Below are positions 1 to 8,521 of a stretch of DNA of 28,343 bases, piece after piece. The first letter of the stretch is position 1; every line of letters starts with the position of its first letter. Below the pieces are notes generated by a model. The model saw only the letters and a program-made list of their open reading frames with translations. It was not told where the DNA came from and did no database searches. The translations under genes and the position numbers were made by a program. This stretch comes from Candidatus Pelearchaeum sp. (GTDB lineage Archaea; Thermoproteota; Nitrososphaeria_A; Caldarchaeales; Caldarchaeaceae), in the NCBI GenBank assembly GCA_015520425.1, contig WAQC01000111.1, positions 1 to 28,343 on the forward strand. Direction: 5' to 3'.

Positions 1-2
1 GC

Positions 3-3000
3 ATAACAGCAGCGCCCACCGAGGGTATCTCGCATGTGAAGATAAAGACAAACCCAGACGGCTCCAAGTATCTGGCGATATACTTCGCTGGCCCCATAAG
101 GTCTGCTGGAGGCACAGAGCTCGCGGCCGTGGTCGTTCTCGCCGACTATGTCCGTCGGCTCATGGGCCTTGATAGGTATAAGCCCACTGAGGAGGAGGTT
201 AAGCGCTTCGTAGAGGAGCTGAGAACATACGTGAGGCGTGTAAGCAGGTTCCAATACAATGTCCCAGATAGTTTGATTGAGTACGCCATACGGATGACGC
301 CTGTTGAGATTAGTGGTGTCGCTACTGACAAGATACTAACTCCCTCGTATAGAAACTTGCCGCGTATAGAGACCAACTACCTACGCGGCGGCGCTCTCCG
401 CGTTGTTAATGATGGGATAGTCGGTAGGGCTAAGAAGGTCTTGAAGATGGTGCAGTCGCTCAACATATCTGGATGGGAGTGGATTGAGGAGATAGTCAAG
501 CAGTCTAAGAACATTAGCAAGGGCGAGGAAGGGGGGCATCTCTCAGAGGTGATAGGCGGCAGGCCTGTCTTCTCGCTCTCCGACAGCTTCGGGGGATTCA
601 GGATAAGGTATGGCCGCTCCTTCGCAACGGGCATGGCGGCGCTGGGCGTGCATCCCATGACCATGCGCATCCTAGATGGCTACATAGTGCTGGGGACGCA
701 GCTAAAGACGGACTATCCAGGGAAGGGCGGTGTAGTTATCCCTGTTGATGTGGAGCCCCCCGTTGTTAAGACCTCTGACGGCGAGGTTGTGCGCATAGAC
801 TGTGAGGAGAAGTATGCGCGCGTTGCTGGCCGCGTGGAGCAGATTCTCTTCTTGGGTGATGTGCTAATCTCGGCTGGGGATTGTATAGAGAATAACGTGG
901 AGCTCAGGCCTCCTGGATACTGCGAGGAGTGGTGGGCTGCCGAGCTTGGAGAGGCGATAGCTAGGATGGGGCTTAGGAACGCGGCTGAGATGACTGGCTT
1001 ATCAGAGACGCGGCTCAGAAGATTTTTGGAAGAGCCGCTTAACACCAAGCCCACCTTTCATGAAGCCCTCGCAATAAGCAAAACCCTAGGAACACCACTA
1101 CATCCATCATACACCTTCTACTGGGAGAACATAACCATAGACGAGCTTGAGAAACTACGCCGCTGGCTCAGCGGGACATGGACATTAAACATGGACGGAT
1201 ACGCCTCAATCAAGGCGGAGAAGGATATACACGAAATACTGACCAGCCTACTGGTTGAGCATAGGTTTGACGGCAGCAAGATAACCATCAGAGGCGATGT
1301 TCTTGAGATTCTACAAAGCCTTCTCAGGCCTGGTGCGGAGACGCTCATCAAGGGATTGGGTAGCGTGGTTGACGCCATAGCGGCGTTGAGTGGTGTTAGG
1401 ATTAGGCCGAAGTCAGGCTCATTCATCACCGCGCGCATGGGGAGGCCTGAGAAGGCTGGGCCACGTATGATGGACCCAGCTCCGCATGTTCTCTATCCAA
1501 TCGGCCTCGCTGGCGGCTCTTCACGCGACCTCCATGCAGCAGCTAAGTCTGGTGGAAGTGTAGTCGTTGAGATGGTTATGCGCAAATGCTCCAGCTGCGG
1601 CGGAGTAACGTGGAAAGAGTATTGCGATGAGTGTGGGGGCGAGACTGTTATCGTTGGTTTATGCTCCAACTGTCAGGCTGAGTGCGGCTATAGTGAGGAC
1701 GCCACGTGCCCAAGATGCGGTGAGCGTGTATCATACTCGCGGAAATATGTGCTGAATATGAAGCAGGAGCTGGAGCAGGTGTTCGCAGCTCTTCACGAGG
1801 AGCCACCAGGGAGGATAAGCGGCGTTAAGGGGCTTACCAGCCTCTCGCGCCAACCTGAGATGCTGGTTAAGGGAGTTCTAAGGGCGAAGTATGGGCTTTT
1901 CGTCTATAAGGACGGGACAACACGGTTTGACGCCACCAACGCACCACTAACGCACTTCACACCACGCCAAATAGGGGTTAGTGTGGAACGTCTGAGAGAG
2001 CTGGGCTACACACACGACATAAACGGGCTCCCACTGGTCTCGCCAGACCAAGTATGTGAGCTGCGGATTCAGGACATAATAATCTCTAGGAAGGCCGCCG
2101 AGTATCTGCTCAAGGTGAGCCGCTTCATAGACGACCTCCTCTCCAAGGTCGCTGGGCTTGAGCGGTACTACAACTACAAACACATAGAAGACCTGATAGG
2201 CTGTCTCGTCGTCGCCCTATCCCCGCATACGTATGTTGGCGTACTATGCAGGGTTATCGGCTTCGTGGATGGGGAGGTCAACTTCGCCCACCCAATACTA
2301 CACGCTGCCAAGCGAAGAGACTGCGATGGGGACGAGGATAGTGTGATGCTCCTGATGGATGTGCTGATGAACTTCTCAAGACTCTACATACCTGACAGGG
2401 TAGGAGGCAAGATGGACTCGCCGCTCCTCATAACTAGGGTAGTCTATCCAGAGGAGGTGGATGAGCAGGCTCACAACGTGGATATATGCTCCCGCTATCC
2501 CCTAGCTTTCTACGAGGCAGCATCCAAGGGTGAGAAAGCGGCCAACATAGTGGGGGTTGTGGAGACGATTAAGGATAATCTCGCGGGAGACGGTAGGTTC
2601 GCGGGAATGCGCTTCACACACCAGCAAAAAACCCTAACCATGCCCATGCTTGAATCAGCCTACAAACGGCTTGAGACCATGCTGGACAAGGTGATGAACC
2701 AGCTTGAGCTCACCTCAAAGCTCAGCTCCGTGAAGACCTCAGCAATAGCGGAGAAGATAGTCCAGTCCCATATTCTCCCAGACATCCTAGGGAATATCAG
2801 GGCGTTCTTCGTCCAGAGCTTTAGGTGTAAGAAGTGTGGTAAGCGTTATAGGAGGCTCACGCTAACTGGTAAATGCCCCTCATGTCAGTCTGACTTGGTG
2901 CAGACGGTCTTCCGCGGGGCTGTGGAGAAATACGTGGAGCTGGCCGAAGACCTAGCAAGGCGCTACGTAAAGGACGAGTATCTCCACGCCAGGACTGTTA

Positions 3001-3101
3001 GCGCGATAGGAAATATAACCGATAGCTTCGTCCAGAATAGTAGGCTGGTGGGTGAGAGGAGGGGGGCTAGGCAGGCCTCGCTTGAGAGCTTCTTCTCGTG
3101 A
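3..3101 (+). CDS. polC: DNA polymerase D large subunit DP2, 5' end outside window
   Basis: This is the catalytic large subunit of the archaeal replicative polymerase PolD, which works with DP1 and PCNA. The frame is open to the left edge of the window and the residues before the GTG at 36 already resemble DP2, so the true start lies upstream. Seen: the GPIRSAGGTE motif near the start, a cysteine-rich zinc-binding stretch (about 1588-1740, several CxxC pairs), the catalytic acidic motif DCDGDED at 2319-2339, and a CxxC...CxxC zinc module at about 2826-2890. The last residues, QASLESFF (3072-3095), match a PCNA-interacting PIP box. There is no intein at the DCDGDED site, where some archaea carry one. 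DP1 is not in the window. A wHTH gene follows after six bases, suggesting co-transcription. Confidence 0.97.
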   Translation: MTAAPTEGISHVKIKTNPDGSKYLAIYFAGPIRSAGGTELAAVVVLADYVRRLMGLDRYKPTEEEVKRFVEELRTYVRRVSRFQYNVPDSLIEYAIRMTPVEISGVATDKILTPSYRNLPRIETNYLRGGALRVVNDGIVGRAKKVLKMVQSLNISGWEWIEEIVKQSKNISKGEEGGHLSEVIGGRPVFSLSDSFGGFRIRYGRSFATGMAALGVHPMTMRILDGYIVLGTQLKTDYPGKGGVVIPVDVEPPVVKTSDGEVVRIDCEEKYARVAGRVEQILFLGDVLISAGDCIENNVELRPPGYCEEWWAAELGEAIARMGLRNAAEMTGLSETRLRRFLEEPLNTKPTFHEALAISKTLGTPLHPSYTFYWENITIDELEKLRRWLSGTWTLNMDGYASIKAEKDIHEILTSLLVEHRFDGSKITIRGDVLEILQSLLRPGAETLIKGLGSVVDAIAALSGVRIRPKSGSFITARMGRPEKAGPRMMDPAPHVLYPIGLAGGSSRDLHAAAKSGGSVVVEMVMRKCSSCGGVTWKEYCDECGGETVIVGLCSNCQAECGYSEDATCPRCGERVSYSRKYVLNMKQELEQVFAALHEEPPGRISGVKGLTSLSRQPEMLVKGVLRAKYGLFVYKDGTTRFDATNAPLTHFTPRQIGVSVERLRELGYTHDINGLPLVSPDQVCELRIQDIIISRKAAEYLLKVSRFIDDLLSKVAGLERYYNYKHIEDLIGCLVVALSPHTYVGVLCRVIGFVDGEVNFAHPILHAAKRRDCDGDEDSVMLLMDVLMNFSRLYIPDRVGGKMDSPLLITRVVYPEEVDEQAHNVDICSRYPLAFYEAASKGEKAANIVGVVETIKDNLAGDGRFAGMRFTHQQKTLTMPMLESAYKRLETMLDKVMNQLELTSKLSSVKTSAIAEKIVQSHILPDILGNIRAFFVQSFRCKKCGKRYRRLTLTGKCPSCQSDLVQTVFRGAVEKYVELAEDLARRYVKDEYLHARTVSAIGNITDSFVQNSRLVGERRGARQASLESFFS

Positions 3102-3107
3102 TGGGGT

Positions 3108-3383
3108 ATGGTGGAGATAGAGCCGCGCGCATTCCTGCGCAGGATGCGGAACACGCGGCGTGGCGTCTCGTCCAGAACGCGGATACTTAAAGCTGTTAGA
3201 GAGGGTGAGAAGAGTATAGCCGAGATAAGTAGCCGCTCAGGGCTTAGCATAGCCGCCGTAAGATACCACCTAGAGAACCTAAGGCGCGAGGGCGTGGTGG
3301 AGCGGGTAAGGAGCGGAAAGAGAGCCCGCTGGCGCCTCACTGGAATAGGGCAGAGAACAATAGAAGAAGCCAGCCAAGCCTAG
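3108..3383 (+). CDS. Small winged-helix (ArsR-like) DNA-binding protein
   Basis: A 91-residue basic protein with one winged-helix domain. A helix-turn-helix runs from about residue 24 to 60 (KAVREGEKSIAEISSRSG, then a recognition helix around AAVRYHLENL), followed by a wing with RVRSGKRARWRLT. The arginine-rich N-terminus may add DNA contacts. It starts with ATG six bases after the DP2 stop and is probably the distal gene of that transcription unit. Its stop codon overlaps the stop of the convergent Sec61-beta gene. A transcription regulator role is inferred from the fold. Its target is unknown; position alone does not show that it controls polymerase expression. Confidence 0.8.
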   Translation: MVEIEPRAFLRRMRNTRRGVSSRTRILKAVREGEKSIAEISSRSGLSIAAVRYHLENLRREGVVERVRSGKRARWRLTGIGQRTIEEASQA

Positions 3384-3550
3384 AGCGGGAAGAAGATACG
3401 CGCAATAGTAACGAGGACTATAAGCATCGCACCAACTATTATCACGACCTCTGGCCTTATTTTAATGCCTTTAGACTCCTCCTCAAAGAACCTGAGGAGC
3501 CCAGCAGCGCTAGCTGGTAGTGGAGCCTCTTTTCTCTTCCTAGTGCTCAT
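3380..3550 (-). CDS. secG: Preprotein translocase subunit Sec61-beta
   Basis: This is the small tail-anchored beta subunit of the archaeal SecYE-beta protein-export channel in the cytoplasmic membrane. The 56-residue product has the family pattern: a basic N-terminus (MSTRKRKEAPLP), the conserved stretch AAGLLRFFEEESKGIKIRPE, and one C-terminal membrane helix (about residues 37-56) ending RIFFPL. I chose the ATG at 3550 because family members begin just before the basic stretch. An in-frame TTG at 3568 would add six residues. GGTGA lies 11 bases upstream of the ATG, and a TATA-like stretch lies near 3575-3590 on the minus strand. It converges on the wHTH gene, overlapping by four bases. Confidence 0.9.
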   Translation of the reverse strand: MSTRKRKEAPLPASAAGLLRFFEEESKGIKIRPEVVIIVGAMLIVLVTIARIFFPL

Positions 3551-3600
3551 CTCAGCAAAATTCACCAACTAGCGGTATATCAATATTTCCGCGCGGCGCC

Positions 3601-4611
3601 TCACTCAAAGACGAGCTGCCTCACCCCGTTTATGGCTAGGGAATCCAGCGGTGTGGCGTCGTAGCCCATTCTCCGTAGGGCTGATGATAGGGAGTTGGTG
3701 AATCCATGCATCACGTAGGTCTTCTTGGGGGATATTCGCTGGACAAACTCCAGCAGGCCGCGGTAGTCCGCGTGGCCGCTTAGTGGAAACGCGGCGTCGT
3801 AGCTCCTATACCTGTACCGCACAGCCCAGCCCGTAGCTACGGCCCACCTAACACGCCTGCCGAAGCTCATATAGCCGCGCCTAACGCTATCCACATAAAC
3901 ACACCCCCCACCGCGCATAATCTCCCTCCCCTCCCTACTGCTTGCAGGCACAAACTCTAGACGAACACCCGACTCACCATAGGCGCGCGACACGGCCTCC
4001 ACATACTCGCCAACAACAACGGGGAGGTGGGTATATCTATTGATGAGCGCGATTATCTCCTGAGACTTCCCCACCGAGTAGGTCTTAAACGCTGGTATGG
4101 AGCCCTCGCGAATACATGAAGAAACCCACCTAACTATGTCGGAATACACAGCCTCGCGGGCTGGGAAGATGTATGAAGGCTCGCCATACGTTGATTCTAT
4201 AACCAGCGTATCAGCCTCAATCTCCGCCGCGGGCTTCGTTATCAGCGTCTCATACGTGTTGAGGTCTCCAGTATATAGGAGGCTACAGTCGGGTGTCTCT
4301 ACGTAGAACTGGGAAGAGCCCAGCACGTGGCCCGCGTTTAGGAGACGCACCTCCACGGAGTCGTCTGGCCTTATCTTCTCGCCGAGCCGCTTCAGCAGTA
4401 GCTGTCCTAGTCTCTGCCTAAGAGAGCTGGCTATACGCTGAGTCTCTGGCGTCATTATAGTCTTCTCGCTATACCTGCTTGGTGCGTGGTCTGCGTGGGC
4501 GTGGCTCACGAGTCTGATAGCCCGCTCATCCACCAGCCTCGCAGCGGCGTCAAAGACCAGCGTAATGCTCTGGCCAGATAACGTCAAACCGCCGCGAAAG
4601 CCGATAATCAC
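3601..4611 (-). CDS. Metallo-beta-lactamase-fold nuclease (RNA-processing exonuclease family)
   Basis: A 336-residue protein of the beta-CASP/SNM1-like metallo-beta-lactamase group, whose members hydrolyse phosphodiester bonds in RNA or DNA using two zinc ions. Seen: motif 2 HAHADH (residues 37-42), motif 3 in AGHVLGSSQ (His95), motif 4 in YTGD (Asp116), ESTYG, and later FPLSGHADY and VMHG, which supply the remaining ligands. No KH or extra RNA-binding domain is present, unlike the large archaeal CPSF proteins. The start is GTG at 4611 with GGAGG about 10 bases upstream and a TATA-like TTTATTA near 4651-4657. It diverges from the DUF2070 gene. Whether the substrate is RNA or DNA cannot be told from sequence. 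Confidence 0.85.
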   Translation of the reverse strand: MIIGFRGGLTLSGQSITLVFDAAARLVDERAIRLVSHAHADHAPSRYSEKTIMTPETQRIASSLRQRLGQLLLKRLGEKIRPDDSVEVRLLNAGHVLGSSQFYVETPDCSLLYTGDLNTYETLITKPAAEIEADTLVIESTYGEPSYIFPAREAVYSDIVRWVSSCIREGSIPAFKTYSVGKSQEIIALINRYTHLPVVVGEYVEAVSRAYGESGVRLEFVPASSREGREIMRGGGCVYVDSVRRGYMSFGRRVRWAVATGWAVRYRYRSYDAAFPLSGHADYRGLLEFVQRISPKKTYVMHGFTNSLSSALRRMGYDATPLDSLAINGVRQLVFE

Positions 4612-4700
4612 GGGCCGCAGCCCCTCCTCCCAGCCTCCTGGGAATATCGTTAATAAAGTGTTTTGTCGTGTCTGGCTCAGCTTCGGCGGTGGTAAGATAG

Positions 4701-6470
4701 TTGGGTAGAGAGACAGCAGGGCTTATTGCGGCAAAATACAACGCTCTACGCGGCATTACTTATGATACCAAGGCCTCGGTAATACTGATAACAATCCTCG
4801 CAGCAGTTATAGGGGTCTCGGCCTACTTAATCTCAGCCAACGCCATACAGGCTATAGTAGCCTTCGCATCTAGCATTTTCTTCACGGTAATCTTCAACAG
4901 GGTTGTGAAGAAGATAATCCTCCACAAGCATAGCATCCTTACCACTAGGAGGCTTGACGCAGTGGCTGCCGTTGAGATGACGATAATAGCTCTTGGTGTG
5001 GCAGTATCTGTGATTGTTACTCTAGCGGGCGCTGGTATAGGGTTGGGCTTCCTCATATTCGTAGCAAGTATAGCCGCCGCGTCATTCGTGGGATACGCGG
5101 CGCGTAGAGCTATGCTGGTCCACTCAACACCAGCCTCATGCATACTCTCATCATTCTCGCCGTTCCTCATCAGCATACCGCTAGGCTTCACATACACCCA
5201 GTCAATAACACGCGCCTTGCTAGCTGGCTCGGAAGCATTCGCTATCGGGACGGCGTTGATGGAGATAGCGCGAGCAGCGATAGATAGGTTCTGGCTCATT
5301 AAGGGCGTAAGGCCCTTCAAGCTTTTCCAAGCATTTGTGCAGAGCCTGCTTGAGGGGAATAACCGCGACTTTGAGCATGAGTTGCTGAAGCTCTCGCGCG
5401 AGGAGGAGATTGATACCAAGCTCTTCATAATAAGGCCGAAGGGGGCTGGCAGGCCTGTTGCGCTTGTGATAACAGACGCCCATCCAGGCCCTTTCAGGGA
5501 TGTGGGGAGTAGCGTCTTCCCCAGCTTGGTTTACCGCGCCTTTGAGTCGCGCGGGATTGATGCCCTAGTCCTTAAGGGGCTCTCAAGCCATGAGAAGAAC
5601 CTAACCACGCGTAGGGATACTGAGAGGCTGGCCGAGCTTCTAGCCTCAACAGCTTCCAAGAACTTGAACAAAGGTGGCTTTAGTGAGTTTTTCGCAGAGC
5701 CTAGGCGAATCTCCAAGAATGGCGCATCACTACTGTCGCTGGGAATGGCGGGGAAGAACCTGACTATACTCACTCTACATCCAAACCCCATGGAGGACCT
5801 GCCGACTGATGTTCTCCCCAGCAATTGGGATGGTAAGCTGGTCGCCATAGATGCTCACAACAGCTATGCGGATGGCTACTCTGTGTTGGAGGACTCATCA
5901 CTAACCAAGCTGCGTGAGCTGCTTCATGATGCTGTGGTCAAGCGTGGAGAAGGCAGGTATGGCCTCGGACGCGTTGGGTATTCGCGTATAGTTCCCTCGC
6001 GCTTTGGGCTTGTGGATGGTATGGGGCCTGGCGGGATAGCGTGTATGGTGGTTGAGGTTAATGGTAAGAAATCTGCCGTTGTAGTTGTTGATGCGAATAA
6101 TGCTGTTCCATGGGTGAGGGAGCAGGTTAGGGAGGTTGCCTCAGAGCTGGGCGTTGACGACGCGGAGCTATGCACAACAGACACCCACGCCGTTAATGCC
6201 GTTAAGCTAGGCGGCAGGGGATACCACCCGCTGGGCGAGGTCTTAAGCCCAGAAAGCCTAAGACCATACTTCAGAAAGGTAATCAGCGAAGCCCTCAAGA
6301 ATATGCGTGAGGCTGAGGCTCTCTTCTTAGACATGCGCGTAAATGGGTTTAAGGTGTTTTCAGGATTGTTGGAGGAGGTTGCCCGTAGCCTGAAACATGG
6401 CTCGCGTCTGCTTCTCATGTTCCTCCTAGTTGCGCCGCCGCTCTCCGCGCTGCTGGCTGCGTTAATCTAA
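4701..6470 (+). CDS. DUF2070 family archaeal membrane protein
   Basis: A 589-residue protein of the archaeal DUF2070 family, with no established function. Layout: about six hydrophobic helices in residues 25-190, a soluble domain from about 220 to 560, and one C-terminal helix (about 568-589). The soluble domain carries three Asp-x-His motifs: DAHPGPF at 259, DAHNSYADG at 384 and DTHA at 494, plus a GPGG stretch near 442. These repeated D-x-H elements look like metal ligands of a hydrolase, which is my inference. The start is TTG at 4701; an in-frame stop lies just upstream. It is divergent from the nuclease gene, with an AT-rich 4648-4660 stretch that could serve as TATA in both directions. 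Confidence 0.85.
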   Translation: MGRETAGLIAAKYNALRGITYDTKASVILITILAAVIGVSAYLISANAIQAIVAFASSIFFTVIFNRVVKKIILHKHSILTTRRLDAVAAVEMTIIALGVAVSVIVTLAGAGIGLGFLIFVASIAAASFVGYAARRAMLVHSTPASCILSSFSPFLISIPLGFTYTQSITRALLAGSEAFAIGTALMEIARAAIDRFWLIKGVRPFKLFQAFVQSLLEGNNRDFEHELLKLSREEEIDTKLFIIRPKGAGRPVALVITDAHPGPFRDVGSSVFPSLVYRAFESRGIDALVLKGLSSHEKNLTTRRDTERLAELLASTASKNLNKGGFSEFFAEPRRISKNGASLLSLGMAGKNLTILTLHPNPMEDLPTDVLPSNWDGKLVAIDAHNSYADGYSVLEDSSLTKLRELLHDAVVKRGEGRYGLGRVGYSRIVPSRFGLVDGMGPGGIACMVVEVNGKKSAVVVVDANNAVPWVREQVREVASELGVDDAELCTTDTHAVNAVKLGGRGYHPLGEVLSPESLRPYFRKVISEALKNMREAEALFLDMRVNGFKVFSGLLEEVARSLKHGSRLLLMFLLVAPPLSALLAALI

Positions 6471-6495
6471 CACTTAATACACTCTACGAGAACCC

Positions 6496-6505
6496 TATAT
6501 AAAAA
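6496..6505 (+). promoter_or_regulatory. TATA box of the Alba gene
   Basis: TATATAAAAA is a near-perfect archaeal TATA box. A start about 25 bases downstream of its centre falls at the TTG TTG start codons of the Alba gene, so the transcript is probably leaderless or nearly so. Confidence 0.75.
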
Positions 6506-6516
6506 GCGGGTGAGCC

Positions 6517-6804
6517 TTGTTGTCAGCCACCGCCCCGTTACAGAATCTCGTCATAGTTGGGAGAAAACCAACTTTCAGATACGTAACAGCGTGTATAACC
6601 TTGTTCAATAGGGGTGAGCGGGAGATAACGTTGCGGGCTAGGGGTAGGAGTATATTCAACTGCGTAGAGACTGTGGAGCTTCTTAGGAGGAGCTTCTGGC
6701 CAGACCTGAGGGTTAAGGAGATTAGGATTTGGAGCGAGGAATACGAGGCTGGCGGCAGGAGGCGTTTCATCAGCTACATGCAGATAATAATACAGCGCTC
6801 TTAA
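6517..6804 (+). CDS. albA: Alba DNA/RNA-binding chromatin protein
   Basis: A 95-residue Alba (Sac10b) protein, an abundant archaeal dimer that coats DNA and RNA. Family features seen: the N-terminal IVGRKPTFRYVTA (Lys17 matches the acetylated lysine of Sulfolobus Alba), GEREITLRARGRSI with the conserved RARGR segment, the helix CVETVELLRRSFWPD, KEIRIWSEEY, and a basic terminus ending IIIQRS. The first two codons are both TTG (6517 and 6520). I keep the first, because a strong TATA box lies immediately upstream and either could start a leaderless message. The next gene starts about 40 bases downstream with its own TATA-like element. Confidence 0.93.
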   Translation: MLSATAPLQNLVIVGRKPTFRYVTACITLFNRGEREITLRARGRSIFNCVETVELLRRSFWPDLRVKEIRIWSEEYEAGGRRRFISYMQIIIQRS

Positions 6805-6814
6805 AGCGTAATGG

Positions 6815-6821
6815 GTTTATT
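6815..6821 (+). promoter_or_regulatory. TATA-like element for acyl-CoA dehydrogenase
   Basis: TTTATTA is centred about 29 bases before the ATG at 6847. It supports that ATG rather than the one at 6811, since the earlier start would place the promoter inside the coding sequence. Confidence 0.45.
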
Positions 6822-6846
6822 ACCTCCAGCTCTTCGCGTGGTTGGT

Positions 6847-8073
6847 ATGGATTTCAGGCTCAGTGAGGATGAGCGCATCTTTAGGGATAATGTTGCCGAG
6901 TTTTGTAGGAAGGTTATAGCCCCTAAGTGGATTGAGATAGATGAGCAGGGCAGGATTGAGCCTGAGCTTCTTAGGCGTATGGGTGAGATGGGGCTTCTGG
7001 GGCTTACGCTCTCCGAGGAGTACGGCGGCCAGGAGGGACGTTTCCTTGAGGCTGCGATAGCTGGTGAGGAGCTGGCATACCACGCGCCAGCCCTCTCCCT
7101 CGCGGTTCTCTACCTAATTGAATGCTCATGGCCCTACATAGTGCAGCGGTACGGTCAGGAGGAGGCTAAGTCGGAGGTTCTCCCCCATATATGTCGTGGC
7201 GAGGCTGCTCTCGGAATCGCGAGTACCGAGGCTCACGGCGGGAGTAACGTGGCTGGTGTGCTGCTCAGGGCTGAGCGGCGTGATGATGGTAAGTGGGTGC
7301 TCAGCGGGGAGAAGAGCATGGTCTCGCTGCCAACCGTTATTGACAGCCTCCCGTGGGGCGGTGGATGGTTTCTCATAAGCAGGAGCGGCGACCCAGCTCT
7401 TCAGCATAAGACAATAACATGCTTCGTGGCGTTGATGAAGCGCGCGGGCGTTAGGGATGAGCGCATAACCTACCAGCCTTGGACGGAATTTGCGCGGCGG
7501 GGTCTTGACACCTCTGTAATCCGTTTTAATGGTGTGGAGGTTGATGATAGGTATAGGGTTGGGGAGGTTAATGGGGGCTTCAAGATAGCGATGGAGGGCT
7601 TCAACCTGGCGCGGAGCATGATAGGCGCTGTCTGCGTAGGCTGCGCGCGCTGGCTGCTTGAGCAGGGGATAGAGTGGATGAAGAACCGCCGCGTATTCGG
7701 CAAACCAATAGCAGCATACCAGGGAATTAACTTCAAGCTAGCCGACTTCTGGAAAGAGCTTGAGGCTGCGCGGCTTCTCTGCTACAAGGCCGCGTGGGTA
7801 GCTGATAGATACTATCGCGAGCGCGACCCTACTGTGAAGCTGGGTGATGTGGCTAAGATAAGCGCGGCAGCGAAGCTGAAGTGCGCTGGTCTCGCGGTAG
7901 ATATAGGCGAGGAGGTTATGAAGTGGTTTGGGGGTGCGGCATACTTTAAGGAGACGCCTATATTCAGGGCTTGGCTCGCCGCCTTCAGCTACGTGGTGGG
8001 CGCCGAGGGGACGGAGAACATAATGCGCTACATCATAGCGCGCGAGGTGTTGGGGAGGGAATTCGTAGAGTAG
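6847..8073 (+). CDS. Acyl-CoA dehydrogenase (FAD-dependent)
   Basis: A 408-residue flavoprotein that oxidises acyl-CoA thioesters to enoyl-CoA in fatty-acid or branched-chain acid breakdown, passing electrons to an ETF-type carrier. Seen: the family N-terminus MDFRLSEDERIFRDNV, LSEEYGGQEG, the FAD-binding region IASTEAHGGSNVAG, a middle beta domain, and helix RRVFGKPIAAYQGINFKLAD. The catalytic Glu, in the EGTENIMRYIIAREVLG motif, is present at about residue 387. An ATG at 6811 would add 12 residues, but family alignment and the TATA element favour 6847. No ETF, thiolase or CoA ligase lies nearby, so the chain length of its substrate cannot be inferred from context. Confidence 0.92.
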   Translation: MDFRLSEDERIFRDNVAEFCRKVIAPKWIEIDEQGRIEPELLRRMGEMGLLGLTLSEEYGGQEGRFLEAAIAGEELAYHAPALSLAVLYLIECSWPYIVQRYGQEEAKSEVLPHICRGEAALGIASTEAHGGSNVAGVLLRAERRDDGKWVLSGEKSMVSLPTVIDSLPWGGGWFLISRSGDPALQHKTITCFVALMKRAGVRDERITYQPWTEFARRGLDTSVIRFNGVEVDDRYRVGEVNGGFKIAMEGFNLARSMIGAVCVGCARWLLEQGIEWMKNRRVFGKPIAAYQGINFKLADFWKELEAARLLCYKAAWVADRYYRERDPTVKLGDVAKISAAAKLKCAGLAVDIGEEVMKWFGGAAYFKETPIFRAWLAAFSYVVGAEGTENIMRYIIAREVLGREFVE

Positions 8074-8076
8074 CTT

Positions 8077-8487
8077 TTACTCCCCTACTACCTGGATTAT
8101 AACGTGCCTAGTGCGGGGGCCGTCAAACTCGCAGAGCATAATGCTCTGCCAGGTTCCGAGCTTGAGCTCTCCTCCAGCCAGGGGTATGGTTAGGAAATGT
8201 GAGAGGAGTATTGAGCGTAGATGGGCGTGGGCGTTATCGTCAATCCTGTTGTGTTTGTATGGCGCGTCAAGCGGGACTAGCCTCTCAAGTATTTCATCAA
8301 TATCGCGCCTAAGGTTTGGCTCATCCTCGTTTATCAGCAACCCCGTGGTCGTGTGGGGGACGAAGATATTGACCAGCCCCTCCCTAATCTTAGACTCGCG
8401 AACCGCCTCGCCAACCTTGCTCGTTATATTCACCAGCTCTATACGCTTTCCAGTCTTCACGGGTAGCTCGCTGGAATATACCCTCAT
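8077..8487 (-). CDS. YjbQ / UPF0047 family protein
   Basis: A 136-residue protein of the YjbQ family (secondary thiamine-phosphate synthase-like). Some members have weak thiamine phosphate synthase activity, but the physiological role is unsettled. Seen: VNIFVPHTTTGLLINEDEP, the DDNAHAHLRS motif, a LGTWQSIMLCEFDGPR block and the terminal HVIIQVVG. The metal-ligand histidines in HTTTG and AHAH are intact. The start is ATG at 8487, which begins the conserved MRVYSSEL; the frame extends further upstream but that extension is not family-like. It lies 34 bases downstream of the luciferase-like oxidoreductase on the same strand and is likely its operon partner. Its stop is four bases from the convergent acyl-CoA dehydrogenase stop. 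Confidence 0.9.
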   Translation of the reverse strand: MRVYSSELPVKTGKRIELVNITSKVGEAVRESKIREGLVNIFVPHTTTGLLINEDEPNLRRDIDEILERLVPLDAPYKHNRIDDNAHAHLRSILLSHFLTIPLAGGELKLGTWQSIMLCEFDGPRTRHVIIQVVGE

Positions 8488-8521
8488 ACAAAGACGGTGG
8501 GGCGGCTGGTGTATATGACCT

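Noticed and set aside
2319..2339. Possible intein at the DP2 catalytic motif
   Set aside because: The coding sequence runs straight through the motif with no insertion.
4823..5428. 201-residue minus-strand frame inside the DUF2070 gene
   Set aside because: It lies wholly antisense to a recognised gene, with Ser/Arg-rich low-information sequence. It is a shadow frame.
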